Assembly: GCF_947179515.1 (NCBI RefSeq) | Contig: NC_067477.1 | Span: 120,546,562 to 120,610,561, forward strand | Source: Apodemus sylvaticus | Lineage: Eukaryota > Chordata > Mammalia > Rodentia > Muridae | Length of the DNA stretch: 64,000 nucleotides | Direction of reading: 5' to 3' | Shown: positions 22,536 through 33,143 of the stretch, piece by piece | Position numbering within the stretch: the stretch's first letter is position 1 | How the letters are laid out: each line of letters begins with the position of its first letter | The notes under the pieces: model-generated | What the model saw: the letters and a program-made list of their open reading frames with translations, nothing else | Told to the model about the DNA's origin: nothing | Database searches by the model: none | Position numbers and translations under genes: made by a program

Positions 22536-22950
22536 TGAGCGATGGCTCAGGTAAAGGGCTTGCTAGGCAAGCTGGAGGTCCTGAGTTCTGTTCCCAGAAA
22601 CCACATCAAAAGTAGGCACAGAGGCGCATGTCTGTAGCAGTGGTGCTGCGGGGTGGTAGAGATGGGCAGATCCCAAGATGGCCAGCCGTGCAGTCTAACT
22701 GAAACAGCAGTGAGAGACTTAAATAAAAGCCAGGTGTGGTGCTGCGTGCCAAAGGCAGGCAGACTTCTGTGAGAGTTCGAGGCCAGCCTGGTCTACATAG
22801 CAAGAGTTCCAGGCTAGTAAGAGGTACTCTGTCTCTAAAACAAATACTCGAAATAAATAAAGGAATAAATAAAATAGAGTACAATAGAAGGAAATATCTG
22901 AGGCTGACCTCTGACCTTCACATTGACCTCTGACCCTCACATACATATAC
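22536..22950 (+). mobile_element. B4-like composite SINE, sense, split by a B1
   Basis: The head (22536-22720) has 'gatggctcaggtaaagggct' and 'gcacagaggcgcatgtctgt'. The tail resumes after the B1 with 'ctgacctctgaccttcacat' at about 22900-22945. The B1 at 22727-22850 sits between them. Confidence 0.6.
22727..22850 (+). mobile_element. B1 SINE nested in the B4-like element, sense
   Basis: 'gccaggtgtggtgctgcgtg', 'gagttcgaggccagcctgg' and 'tactctgtctctaaaacaaa' define it. An internal deletion removes the 'atcccagcac' block. Confidence 0.85.
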
Positions 22951-22969
22951 ATGGATATCTACTCCCTCC

Positions 22970-23030
22970 CCCATCAGCTTGATAAGTCACTTGCTGGGTG
23001 ACCTTGACAATTACTTCCACAAGCCATGTT
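22970..23030 (+). mobile_element. MIR core fragment
   Basis: 'gtcacttgctgggtgacctt' is the conserved MIR core. Little outside it aligns. Confidence 0.5.
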
Positions 23031-23524
23031 TGGCTTTTTTGCTTGAGTTTGTACAGTGGCAGTGTCAAACCATTTGCTTCCAAGGTACTGGGGAGAGTTT
23101 AATGAAGTCAGGCCAGAAGCTTGCTGTACAGAGGAGTGCAGAAATGGAGAGGAGCATCCTCGCCATGATTTTGGTTTTCTGCAGGTTTATTTTGATACAT
23201 AAAGAAGTAAGGAAGTGAGCGGGGTGGCTGGGGGTGGGTGGGAGGTCTCCTTGGAGGGGGGAGTGAGCCAACAGGAGCCGTGAGCTTTGCGGCTGCCCTG
23301 ACAGAGCTGGGGACGTTAGTGGTGGCTCCATGGCCATAGGTTTGGCTCTGCAGTTTTCAGAGCAGCTGTGTGTGCAGCGACTCCTTTGACCAGTCTGTGA
23401 TGTAAGGAGAGAACCTACCCTCACTGCTGCGGCTGGACATCTCCCCAGACACTCCCACACGTACATGGAGGATGCCCCCTCTGCTGCTCTCGATCAAGTC
23501 GCTCTTGATTGGTGCTGGAAAATG
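23031..23524. other. Ttc27 intron, nothing recognised
   Basis: The 133-codon - strand frame at 23065-23466 has no domain and no splice context. Confidence 0.45.
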
Positions 23525-23706
23525 ATGCTTTGCTGTTCAAAGTGTGATCTGCAGGCCCTTAACATCACCCCACCTGGGAGCTTGTTAGGAATGTAAACTC
23601 CCATTCCCCTAAGGATGGGCAAGCACTTGCATACAGGATGCAGGGTTTCCAACAAGTTCCCAGTTCTGGCAGCTCGTGGACCACACTAAGCAGCAGGGTT
23701 CTAGAG
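23525..23706 (+). mobile_element. MER5A-type hAT DNA transposon remnant
   Basis: 'caaagtgtgatctgcaggcc', 'cacctgggagcttgttagga', 'tttccaacaagttcccagtt' and 'cgtggaccacactaagcagc' follow MER5A almost end to end. MER5A is a non-autonomous element shared by all placental mammals. Confidence 0.85.
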
Positions 23707-24596
23707 TCCTCTCAAGCTGGTTCCTTAGATGGCTCTGTGTGCCCCCATTCAAGGAGTGGAAGACTAAAGATGTTCTTTATATGGGACTCTGCCTTAAGAT
23801 GCACAGCCTAACATAAATATGGCAGAGGTTTCTTATTATGATGTAACGTGTTATAACCTATTTAACCCACCAACCAGTGTTCTAGACTCTGAAGTACAAT
23901 TTGAGAACATGGTATTCCAGAGAGTTGCTAAGTGGGCTGAGTAGGGGGAGGGACAGGGGATGGGTTTGATGCCAGCACATTAGGAACTTATCTTTGGGCA
24001 GTAAGCAGTGATAGGATGATGTCACCACAGTGCAGAGGACAGTTTAGGAGGGCTAAACTAAGATGAGGAGGGTGGACGTAGGGTTCATGGAGATGGAATC
24101 AAATCTGCCACAGAAGAGAGAGCAGAGAATACAGGCCGACTCTGCACACAGGGTCACCATGAAACAGCAGGAAAGGAAAGGCTGTGGGACCTGCCACCCT
24201 CTTAAAGGTAGGTGTGAGATGTTGATGGACTGCCCACGAGGTATTTAGGCAATATCCTGGGGTTGCAGAGAGACTCCTAGCTGAAGTCGTGAAGCTCGTG
24301 TTTGAAGCTCTGAGTGTGGGTCAGCTCTCCAGAGAGAGTCCTTCAAGCGAGAAGAGACAGGCTGCAGACTCAAGGCCATGACAGAAGAGCCCTAGAGGGG
24401 CCTGACAGAGAACATATAGATAGCATGCGATGCTAGAGCGTCAAGGGTGGCTTGACTCTTATATCATTCCTACTATGTAATAATGATATCCAAATAAGGC
24501 ACATGATTCAGCGTCTGAGGGCAGAGTGGAGCCCTGGATTTCTTGTTACTATTTGGTAGTTGCTAGCTCATTATTTTCTTCTGTGCATTTTTGAAG
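23707..24596. other. End of the 18-kb Ttc27 intron
   Basis: No repeat was assigned. The final 25 bases are a T-rich tract that ends in 'gaag', which serves as the acceptor for exon C. Confidence 0.5.
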
Positions 24597-24794
24597 GTCC
24601 TTAAAATTCTGGTCCGGGCAGTGGTTAATGATATGACCAGCCGAAGTGGAGATGTTGCCTCCGGCCTCAAAGGCAAGCTGCAGGAGTTGTTTGGCAGAAT
24701 AACCTCAAGGGTGACCAACGACGGAGAAGTGTGGAGACTGTATGCCCAAGTCCATGGGGACGGGCAGAGTGAGAAGCCCGAGGAGAATGACAAG
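24597..24794 (+). CDS. Ttc27: Ttc27 coding exon C (198 bp, symmetric phase 0-0)
   Basis: The acceptor is the T-rich 'gtgcatttttgaag' and the donor is GTCAGT at 24795. It encodes exactly 66 residues, beginning VLKILVRAV and ending SEKPEENDK. The middle, GKLQELFGRITSRV followed by NDGEVWRLYA, is helical in pattern and continues the superhelix after the TPR pair; the end is acidic and probably a flexible loop. Because both borders are phase 0, skipping this exon would keep the reading frame. It is separated from exon B by 18 kb of intron. Confidence 0.95.
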
Positions 24795-24935
24795 GTCAGT
24801 GTCCGGCCTCTGTCTGTCCCCAGCTTCTGTCTGTCCCCGGCCTCTCTGTCTTTGTTATCACAGGTAAAGAAGGCCTGCTTTTTTGAGTGAAGGATAAGAT
24901 CAATAATCTGAAACATAAAACTAATATGTTAAATT

Positions 24936-25225
24936 CAGTGTGTGCATGTGTTTGTGTGTGCATACATGTGTGCACATGTGTGAGAGCAGTCTTGTGATGT
25001 TTCTCAGGCACCATCCACCTTCTTTGGGTACTGGTTTGGAATTTATCAAGAGAGCGCAAGGATCCCCCATCTCTGCTTCCCCTGTACTGGAATTACAAGC
25101 ACATGCTATGACAGGTTTTGTTTTTGTTTTTTTCTTTTTTAAAACACGTGGTTCTAGGGATTGAACTGAGTCCTTGCACTAACTGACAAGACAATCACTT
25201 TACTGACTGAGCCGTCTCCCAGCCT
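24936..25225 (-). mobile_element. B4-like composite SINE, antisense, with TG-rich end
   Basis: 'gtactggaattacaagcac' and 'tttactgactgagccgtctc' give the reversed body and tRNA-like head. The left end is a TG-rich tail at 24940-24985. Confidence 0.6.
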
Positions 25226-26223
25226 TCAAATTCAGTGTTCCCGTACTTTGAATTACGGCCGTGCTAAGACTTATAACATTCATCATTTTACATTTCATGA
25301 GTTTCCTGCTGCTGTTATTCTGTTTCCTGCAGGAGGGTCTCTGTCTTGCTGCCTTATGGGAGGGATCTGCAGTGTTTCTCTCTGAGATGAGGCTGCAAAG
25401 GGGAAAACTTAACCAAGAGGATGGGAGCAGGAAACTGCGAGTGCTTGACACTTTGCAAAGACACCTGCCCTTTCTGCAAGGCAGTAGGTTGCCAGTCCCG
25501 CTCCATTTGTGCATTAGCCTCTTGTCTTCATCCTCAGAGGAGCCCAGAATATCCAAGGTTGGGAATCATTGTTTTGTGTTTCTTTTCAAATATTCACAGC
25601 AAATCAAATGTGCTTGTGTGGGTTTGGAATTAGCCTCGGTCCAGCTAACCTGTAGGATTCTTTGTCATTCTCCTGTCCTTCTGTCCGCACAGCTGGCTTC
25701 TATCTACCATGACCTTGCCAGCCCTCAGAACACATATTTCACTCACGCACACACACATGGGCACACTCCTTTCTATCCTGTTGTTTCCTGACTTTGTACT
25801 CTTCTGCAAATAAGAGCACTCTTACCCTTGAGTTCTCCATCAAGACTTTTTAAGGTGAAACAAAGGAGCCTTTTAAATGTTTGTGAAATGATGTATCTAT
25901 CAGCTGGTCCATACCGTTCCCCAGGCTCACTCTCTGCTGCATCTCTCAGCTTGACGTTGAGGCAGTCTCCGCACGTCTGCATGTTTCCAAGCCTGGCCTT
26001 TGTATTTTCCTGGTTCTGGGAAAGGTGGCGGTCCAGATGCATCCTTGGTTTCTTGTCTGTTGCCCTTGGATGTACATCCGACCCTTTCTTTGATGATTAC
26101 AGAGATTCGGCCTCACAGTGCCAATGCTGGTTTTTCAGTTTGGAATTAGTTCATAGGACTTTCAGAGAACAGTTTGAATGTGAATGCTCATTGTTTTGAG
26201 TGCTGTTCTTTCTCGTTTCCTAG
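25226..26223. other. Ttc27 intron, no assigned element
   Basis: A 176-codon + frame (25261-25791) is present, but it has no domain and no plausible splice borders in that frame. The end is a T-rich tract with 'ctcgtttcctag' before exon D. Confidence 0.45.
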
Positions 26224-26335
26224 GCATTCCAGTGTCTCTCGAAGGCGTACAAGTGTGACACACAGTCCAGTTGTTGGGAAAAAGATGCTACAGCATTTAA
26301 AGAAGTTGTTCAGAGAGCCATAGGACTCGCTCATG
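26224..26335 (+). CDS. Ttc27: Ttc27 coding exon D (112 bp)
   Basis: The acceptor is 'tctcgtttcctag' and the donor is the weak GTATTT at 26336. The exon reads AFQCLSKAYKCDTQS...IGLAH plus one base of the next codon (phase 0 start, phase 1 end). AFQCLSKAYKC has a TPR-like helix pattern, and the conserved WEK and EVVQRA segments follow. Skipping this exon would shift the frame. The reading agrees with my recollection of mammalian TTC27, where this segment is highly conserved. Confidence 0.95.
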
Positions 26336-27079
26336 GTATTTGATATCCATAAGTATTTCAATGCGTTGTATTTCAATGCGTTCTTCACTGATAAAATAGT
26401 GTTAGTCAGAAATCAAGTTCCATTGCAGGTACTTCCTGGTTACTTGAGTCTATTGATACTGTTGTATTTCATTCAGAAACATTTATAGAACATTTTGGTG
26501 TAATATGAAACAGGACAGAGGATTAAATAAGTGACAGTTAATAGAACCTTAGAGTGCGAAGTATTTTTCTACCAAGAAACCTTTACTCCACACAGAAATT
26601 TTGTTGATCATGTTGTTATATTAAGGAAAATCATTAACATTTCCTGCCTGATAGTCTTAATATATAAATAGGAATACAAAAGAAATTACTAAAACATGTA
26701 GACCTCTGGATATTTGGCATTATATGAAAAACTATGACATATACAAAAATACAAAATAAAATTCCTATCTTTGTATAATTTACTATAATTTGAATCTTAC
26801 CTTATAATAAAACCTTACCTCTAATAAAATTGTTTGCTTGTTAGATAAATATTGTGCAGGCTTAGACAACTCTTGCATTATGAAAAATACTAAGTTTAAT
26901 GGCTCATTATTATATTGATATTTGAATGTGGGTTTGTTGTGCCCTGGGAATATAATTCCGGTGAATTTAATAAAGTCACGGTTTTAGGAATAGAGTCACA
27001 AAGACTGTAAGCCTCCTAGTTCTCAGCTGAACTCTTACCGCCCTGATGGTGACAGCAAATAGGAGCCAGCAAGGAACAG
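26336..27079. other. AT-rich Ttc27 intron, nothing recognised
   Basis: Strongly AT-rich from 26340 to 26960. No repeat family was assigned. Confidence 0.45.
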
Positions 27080-27285
27080 TAAGATGGCAGAGCTTTGGAA
27101 CCAGGGACTCAAAAGCTCCAGGCCACCACCTTTATCACGTGCTTGCTGGGTGACGCCGGGTTGGGGATTTAAGGTCCCTGGGCCTTTGTTTGGTTGTCGG
27201 TACAAATGAGAGAATTCCTACCCGTGCTGTCAGAAGAATCCACAAGGGCATTTCACTATATAACAGTATTTTACATGTCCCTTAA
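27080..27285 (+). mobile_element. MIR SINE
   Basis: 'cgtgcttgctgggtgacgcc' (core), 'ccctgggcctttgtttggtt', 'gtacaaatgagagaattcct' follow MIR order over about 200 bases. Confidence 0.75.
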
Positions 27286-28334
27286 ATGTAAATCTCTCCC
27301 ACCACCACACACCCTGTTTCTCTTGAAGTAGAGGATCTGGTCCATATGATAAGGAACTCAGAGAGAGAGATGTGAGGGATGGGGATAAAGTTTAACTGAC
27401 TCTAAAGAAGCCACAGGACATTCAGATTGTCCAGAGTGGGCTTAGGAGTTAATGATTCTTCCGTGGCCCTTCAGATCTTTGACTGGAAGAATGTGAGTGT
27501 CCAGTTTCCTGGACCACCTAGGGTTGGCAGATAAGATTGAAGGCTGAACTCAGGGGCTGGAAGGTAGAAAGTCTGAGGTTGTGACAGGAGAAGTCTGTTT
27601 TGGGGGTGCGGTAATTCTGTGGCCTGTGCTAGCCAAATGGGGGTTTGGTTCTCTTGCCTTTGTAGGTGTGGTATTATGTGTGGGGAGCCCCCACTGCTGC
27701 ACATTGTGTGTACACTTAGCAGGGTGGGATTTTCTCTGAAGAATGTCTTATCTACTTAAGTTTGCCCCCTGTAAACTTCTCTGAACCTCTCTGTGATGGT
27801 CAGACAGATCCAAGTAGTTTCTGTCATTACTAAGTGCTGGTTATAAACTTGTCCACCATAACTGTGCAGGCTGGAAAAATACTCCAGAAAACCATCTTCT
27901 GGCACTTGGCACAGGTTTTGTTACTATTCCCTTCCCTTTTTGTCTCTCTCCCCAACACTGTCTCTTTACCCTACCCTTTGAAAAGGAAGTATGGCACTTA
28001 GAAATCTTGGTGCCTGTTGGATTGCCAAGGGTAAGTGTTGCCAGGGGCTGCGGCGTGTGTGAGACAGCAGAGACCCTCTGCTGAGGTGCTGCCGCCCTGT
28101 GCCATTTGCAGTATCAGGCACACAGACATTTCCAGTCTCTGCAGGTCTCTGCACCCTCTCCCACCCACCTGCTGTCTCTAGTGTGCTTTGGAAGTGAGAA
28201 TGGGATGGGAGCTGATAGGCTGTGTGTGTCCTTTTTGCTTTTTTCTTGTTGTCTGCAAGATGAAAATTAATTTTTTTTATTTTTTAAAGTAAAACTTATT
28301 ATCATCATTATTATTTTATTTAAACTTTTTTTTT
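27286..28334. other. Ttc27 intron, nothing recognised
   Basis: Unique-looking sequence that becomes AT-rich from 28260 on, next to a B1 poly(T). Confidence 0.45.
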
Positions 28335-28485
28335 CTTTTTGGAGACAGAGCCTTTCCTTGTAGTCTTGTCTGGCCTGGAACTCAGTCACTATGTAGACCA
28401 GGCTGGCCTCAAACCCAGAGAGATCCTGGGTTCTGCCTCTACCTCCCCAGTGCTAGGATTAAAGAGATGCACCACCACACTTCAT
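28335..28485 (-). mobile_element. B1 SINE, antisense
   Basis: 'tttttggagacagagccttt', 'atgtagaccaggctggcctc' and 'agtgctaggattaaagagat' give an almost full-length reversed B1. Confidence 0.92.
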
Positions 28486-28863
28486 GTTAAAAATGAAGGA
28501 TTTTTTTAAAAACCAGAACAACAGGTGTTTCTAGAATAAGCTACTAGGCATTAAGCAAGCTGTATACCTCTGTCTGTGGTAACAGCAGTGCTTCCCTACT
28601 GAGAAAGTCCCAGTAGCTGATTGACTGAGCCCTCTGAAAATGGGCTTATCATCGATAATGTGTATCCAGTGTGAGACTTGGTGGAGTCTAATCATTATAC
28701 TGAGATAGAAACATCAAGCCCGGGCATTCTTGCCAGCTACAGGTATTATTAATTAGGATTAAAGCTATTTTGCCAGGCCACAGGTTGTTTCTTCTAATTG
28801 CTTAGCACCTGCAGCTGTGGTCTGTGACACTGTAGTTTTAAACTAGGATCTGCAATTTAGCAG

Positions 28864-29102
28864 ACATAATTTTAAAATATGGATTGTTTTATGTGTATGA
28901 GAGTTTTCTTGTGTGTGTGTGTCAGTGCTCATTTGTGTGCAGGGCCTACAGTCTAGAAAAGCCCATCAGATCCCCTGGACCTGGGTTTTAGACAGTTGTG
29001 AACTACTGTCTGGGTACTGGCAATTGAACTCAGGTCCTCTGGAACAGCATTGAGTTCTCTTAACCCCTGAGCCATCTCTCCAGCTCATGAACATAATTTT
29101 AA
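28864..29102 (-). mobile_element. B3 SINE with target-site duplication, antisense
   Basis: The direct repeat ACATAATTTTAA lies at 28864-28875 and 29091-29102. Between them is a reversed B3 that ends with 'tgagccatctctccagctc'. The intact duplication shows the full insertion is present. Confidence 0.92.
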
Positions 29103-29409
29103 GAAACAAAAAAGTGAAAACAATGGAAAGATCCCAGGCACCTGTCTGTGCAGAGGGCTGAGGTTGTTCTTACAAGGCGTCAACAGCCAGTCCCCCTCCA
29201 GGGAGCAGTAAAGGGAGGAGCAGGCTCCCTTCAGAATTCCTCCTCAGAGAAGCAGGCTCCCAGAATGCCAAAGGCAGTTTCTAGGGATGAGAGATTCCCT
29301 CCGTGCTGCTGCCAGAGGTGGCGTGGGAGCCCAGTTGCCTGGCCATGGTTATACTACCTGAATGCAGGCGTGCACATTGTTAGTTCCAGATCTCTGAGGA
29401 TGTAAAATT

Positions 29410-29620
29410 AAAAATGCAGCAAACTGGGCTGGAGATATGGCTCAGTGGTTAAGAACACTGACTGCTCTTCCAGAGGTACTGAGTTCAATTCCTAGCAACC
29501 ACATGGGTGGCTCACAACCATCTGTAATGGGATCTGATGTCCTCCTCTGCTATGTCAGAAGATAGATACACTGTACTCACATACATAAAATAAATAAATC
29601 TTTTTTTAAAAATGCAGCAA
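29410..29620 (+). mobile_element. B2-type SINE with target-site duplication, sense
   Basis: Perfect 13-bp duplications AAAAATGCAGCAA occur at 29410-29422 and 29608-29620. The body starts 'gggctggagatatggctcag' (RNA polymerase III A box region) and ends 'aaaataaataaatctttttt'. Confidence 0.95.
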
Positions 29621-30117
29621 GCTTGTGAGCTTGGCATATGTGCTGTGTCACTTAGCTGGGCCAGTCAGATCAGCAACCACCTCAGGGACTGGGGACCATG
29701 GACAGCCCTCTGAGATGTACCAAATCTTAGTTGTCTGTGTGTGCCTTGCTTTAGTGAGGCTTGGTTTATTTGCTTGCCTAACTCACTGGTGTGTGCATGT
29801 ACATGTGTGGGTTTGTGTATGTACATATGTGTGTGTGATCCCTGCCTAATGTGGCTCATCCGAATGCACCGGCTCTTTTCAGCATTCTCCGTAGCAGTGC
29901 TGTACTATATAGGATGAAAGATCAGAGTGTAACTCAGTGGTACAGGCCAGGGTTTGATTTCCGAAGAAACCGGGTTGCTGAGGAGAGAAAAGCGAAGGGA
30001 GAAGGGCTAGGGGAGCACAGACTTCTAAGGCTGATGATTGTAAATTCTTAGTAAATGGCTGCGTTTTTGATCCTGTAGATGATCAGTGCTAATGCTTTCC
30101 CTGCGTTTATCTTGCAG
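29621..30117. other. Ttc27 intron, TG-rich then unique
   Basis: A TG-rich tract lies near 29790-29840. The final bases 'atcttgcag' are the acceptor for exon E. Confidence 0.5.
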
Positions 30118-30218
30118 TGGCTATAAAATGCAGTGAGAGCAAGTCCAGTCCCCAGGAAGCTGTACAAGCACTTTCTTCAGTTCGGCTCAATTTACGTGGC
30201 TTGTTATCCAAAGCAAAG
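30118..30218 (+). CDS. Ttc27: Ttc27 coding exon E (101 bp)
   Basis: The acceptor is 'gtttatcttgcag' and the donor is GTAAGA at 30219. Its first two bases complete the valine codon begun at 26335; it then reads AIKCSESKSSPQEAVQAL and RLNLRGLLSKAK and ends in phase 0. The serine-rich SESKSSPQ stretch is probably a solvent-exposed linker between helices. With exon D it gives 71 codons in one frame, which confirms the join. Confidence 0.95.
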
Positions 30219-31154
30219 GTAAGAATGACCTATGAGGTCACTAGAACTGTGGGGTAGAAGGTCATCAGCCTCAGGTCACTGCTGCTGAAGAAAATAACTA
30301 AGTAAAAGGCAAACTGAATTGTACTTTACAGAGGGAAAGTGAGTAGAGATAACTCAGAGCTGGGGCAGGCTTGGTCGGCACGCTCTTCCTTCTGCTAGAG
30401 CCGGCAGGAAAGCAGCTCCTAGAGCTGTTCCCCACCTCCCACTGCCCAGGCAAACCAACAGCTGTCAGTCAATACAGACATCTGCACAGAAACTAGACAT
30501 TGGTGGGTAATTTAAATAGCCTCTGCTCGTACGACATTCAGGCCAGGTCCTCTCAGGACAGAGCAGCTCCGCTGTCCTCAGCACCTCGTCTTTATACAGC
30601 CAAGACTGGCACGCGGGCTGTGGGTGGAGCCCGGGGAGCTGAGTCAGGGACCCTGTGGGTGGACCAGGTCGTGCTCTGGGGATTGGTCATGCTTTCTAAG
30701 CCTCAGTTTCTCTCTGCTCCTCCTTGCCTCACTGAGCAGGACTGCATGTTTGTTGTGATTTATAAGTACCATGATTCCTGGTCCAGAATATGCTGTGTGT
30801 GTTCAGGCTCTTTGCCTAAAAGATGTTTTTTCTACTCATCACACTGCAGCAATGTTCTGTCGGTCTGTTAGGATATGCTGTTGAACAGTACAGATCTGTT
30901 CAATTCGGATGACAACGATGTACAGCAAGCCCAATACCTTGTATGTCACAGTGAGACAGATGGCTACCATGTGCACATGTGTGCAGACCAACCTCTCCTC
31001 CATGCCCATGCCTGCTCATACAGTTGTGAAGCTGATTTTCCTGACTTACCGGGCATGCACAGTAAATAGAATTTTATTAGGATGAATGGACATTATTCAT
31101 TCAAACACTATTGGGTAACATTGACAGAAGCAGTGAACATTGAAGAACAGAGCA
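30219..31154. other. Ttc27 intron, nothing recognised
   Basis: A 123-codon + frame at 30500-30871 has no domain. No repeat was assigned. Confidence 0.45.
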
Positions 31155-31205
31155 GAGCTTTGAACCCAGGGCCTTGGACCCTCTGGGCAAGCGCTTTCCC
31201 AGTGA
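31155..31205 (-). mobile_element. Short ID/B4-like SINE fragment, antisense
   Basis: 'gctttgaacccagggccttg' and 'gggcaagcgctttcccagtg' resemble the reversed head of a tRNA-derived SINE. Confidence 0.5.
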
Positions 31206-31414
31206 ACTGTAGTTGGAATCTGTAAGTTCAGGCCCACGGTTTGGATTGGTACCTTTCTGGGGTCTGAACAAACACTGCGTTGCTGCTGCTTGGTTGCAGC
31301 CGCATCGTACAGAGAGCACTGGAATTCTCGATTGCTGGATTTTCTCAGTATCATGTCTGTATTGTTTGGAAGAAATGTTCACCTTTTTATGGCCGTACTG
31401 TTTTTACATTGCAG

Positions 31415-31537
31415 CAAAATTTTACAGATGTGGTAAGTGGAGAAGTCTCTGGAGAGCTGGCCAGTGACATAGCAGCTATGAAGGCTCTGGAGGCGGAGCT
31501 GCAAGACCTCAGCAACCAGCTTCGAAACCGGTACTGA
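31415..31537 (+). CDS. Ttc27: Ttc27 terminal coding exon (C-terminus and stop)
   Basis: The acceptor is 'tttttacattgcag' at 31414. The exon begins QNFTDVVSGEVSGEL, runs through an amphipathic helix (DIAAMKALEAELQDLS) and ends NQLRNRY with TGA at 31535-31537. The last 25 residues have a coiled-coil-like heptad pattern of A, M, L, L and L. The upstream intron happens to stay open in this frame for 45 codons, which makes a longer frame from 31280, but the AG and the TTC27 similarity both place the true border at 31415. Confidence 0.95.
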   Translation, partial: QNFTDVVSGEVSGELASDIAAMKALEAELQDLSNQLRNRY

Positions 31538-31650
31538 CTGAGAAGCAGCTTGTGATAGAGTCACCTCTGTCTTCTCAAATCCCTCCAGTACCTGTATATC
31601 TAAAACACAAGATTCCAATTTTTAAAATAAATTTGTTTGCCAGCAAACGG
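31538..31650 (+). other. Ttc27: Ttc27 3' UTR (short form)
   Basis: About 110 bases from the stop to the expected cleavage region. If the distal signal is used, the UTR extends to about 31715. Length is inferred from the poly(A) signals only. Confidence 0.7.
31626..31631 (+). promoter_or_regulatory. Ttc27: Poly(A) signal AATAAA, proximal
   Basis: A canonical hexamer 89 bases after the stop, with GT-rich sequence downstream ('cttattttgtgac', 'gatgtttgcacttgtg'). Confidence 0.8.
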
Positions 31651-31693
31651 ACTTATTTTGTGACATTCTCAGATGTTTGCACTTGTGAAGATC

Positions 31694-31699
31694 ATTAAA
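31694..31699 (+). promoter_or_regulatory. Ttc27: Possible distal poly(A) signal ATTAAA
   Basis: The common variant hexamer, followed within 20 to 30 bases by the GT-rich 'tttgtctggttattgg'. It may give a slightly longer 3' UTR. Confidence 0.45.
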
Positions 31700-31719
31700 C
31701 AGAAAGATTGTACCTTTGT

Positions 31720-33102
31720 CTGGTTATTGGTAAGTTCAGGGTTTACACTCTTGAAGCATTCTGGCTCAAGGAGCCCAGCACAGGGTTCATCCTTGCTCAG
31801 CCTCACATGAACACATCATTCTTTGGAAAAAGTTAGTATAAATGAGGGACGGGGGGACACTCAGATACCACAAGCTTGTGGAATCATTAGCTTGGCTCCA
31901 TTACTGTCCAAAAATGATAAAAGAGCGGACTTGGCACTGGAGACATTTACACTTGTTGGGATCTTGTGTTTGTGTCAGGCAGAGACTTAGCTGAGTTGGA
32001 AATGTGCATGTGGTTTAGCTTCCAAATCAAGAAACAGCAGGAAAAGAAGGGATACACCCACAGTATGACTCTGCTGTTAACCACTAGGACACAGGCTGTC
32101 AGCTTTTCATGGTGTAACTGCCAAGGCCCAAAGGTGTTGTTCAATAAGCTTACTGTGGATAGACAGCTAGAAATGATGCCACGTATCAAAGAACGCCTGA
32201 CTGATGCTTGCTGAGTGATGTCAGGGGAAGTGCGTACTGAAGGTAGCTGCGGAGCGTAACGATCTTGCTTCAAAAGTCAAAGAAAGGAATCCTTCGACTT
32301 CTGGCCTGAGTCGCTCAGTTTTGGGTCCCATGCTTAGTGTAAGTCACTGTCCCTTGTATCTTTCCATGTTCTTATTTATAATTGGGAATAATTTCTGCTC
32401 CTAGTTTCTTTCTGGTTTTAGCTGCCTTTGGAATTTAACATTTCATAATCCATCAACATAAAGTAGTCTTAACACTTAAAGGGTCTTTAAAAAATCCTTT
32501 CATAAATGAATTCTGCTTATGAATGCTTACCAGTTTCAAATGCTCTAATCCCTAACCATCTACTTCTCTTTTCTATTACACTAGCTTTCAAGGAGGGAAA
32601 AATATGTCCCAAAGTTTATGCTCTTAAAGACAATACTACTAAAAAGGCTCAGTAACGTGAGATGGTGACAGGAGTTATGACTTAAGGTCTATTTGTGTTG
32701 TTTAGGGAAGCCCTTGAGGAGTGGGATGGATGGAGTAATAGTGGGCAGATAAGACATGAGTGTGGATGGTGGGTGGCAATGGGTGGAGCAGGGTTTTAAA
32801 TGAATGCTTTGTCAGTACCAAGCTGAGAAGAGAACCCTAGCAGATAAAAGAAATTGGAAGAAAAGAAATACCCAAAAGAGCACGAGTTTCTGAAATCAAG
32901 TGAACAAATGAATCAACTTATTCTCCTTTTAGTTCAAGGTTGGATGGCCACTGTGGTTGTAGCGGTGACAAACCACAAAGCAGTCACCTGCATTCTGTTG
33001 TCGTCTCCATAGCTATGCTGGGTCACAGTCTCTTTTGTCATAGGCTGTTTGCTCAAAAGAGAGTCCTTTAAAGGTGTAGACCAAAAACAAAAAAGGGAGT
33101 GA
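31720..33102. other. Intergenic, nothing recognised
   Basis: Unique-looking sequence downstream of Ttc27. Open frames of up to 108 codons (31947-32273, - strand) lack any domain. Confidence 0.45.
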
Positions 33103-33143
33103 TGTGGCATGGTGGGTGTGGCATGGTGGGTGTGGCATGGTGG
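33103..33143. repeat. 14-bp tandem repeat (2.9 copies)
   Basis: The unit TGTGGCATGGTGGG repeats without mismatch at 33103, 33117 and 33131. Confidence 0.95.

Larger units (their letters stand above)
1..31650 (+). other. Ttc27: 3' portion of the Ttc27 gene (six exons, five complete introns)
   Basis: The six exons below splice in one frame with GT donors and AG acceptors and encode the last 250 residues of a TPR protein that I recognise as TTC27, a family of about 840 to 850 residues. The 5' exons lie upstream of the window. Coding lengths are 53, 166, 198, 112, 101 and 120 bases plus the stop. Intron sizes are 4186, 18032, 1429, 3782 and 1196 bases. TTC27 is a conserved eukaryotic TPR protein that is poorly characterised biochemically; protein-protein scaffolding is inferred from the TPRs. 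The assignment rests on remembered protein similarity and the exon-to-exon frame match, not on a search. Confidence 0.93.

Noticed and set aside
25261..25791. 176-codon intronic + frame, the longest non-repeat frame before 31 kb
   Set aside because: It has no domain and no homology I recognise, it lies between two firm Ttc27 exons, and a frame on the other strand overlaps it.
29424..29500. tRNA-like A/B box promoter as a tRNA gene
   Set aside because: It is the RNA polymerase III head of a B2 SINE. No cloverleaf or anticodon arm is present. The same holds for the other B2, B3 and ID heads.
31280..31414. Upstream extension of the last Ttc27 exon in the same frame
   Set aside because: The intron happens to be open, but the pyrimidine tract and AG at 31414, the phase-0 donor at 30219 and the match to TTC27 set the border at 31415.
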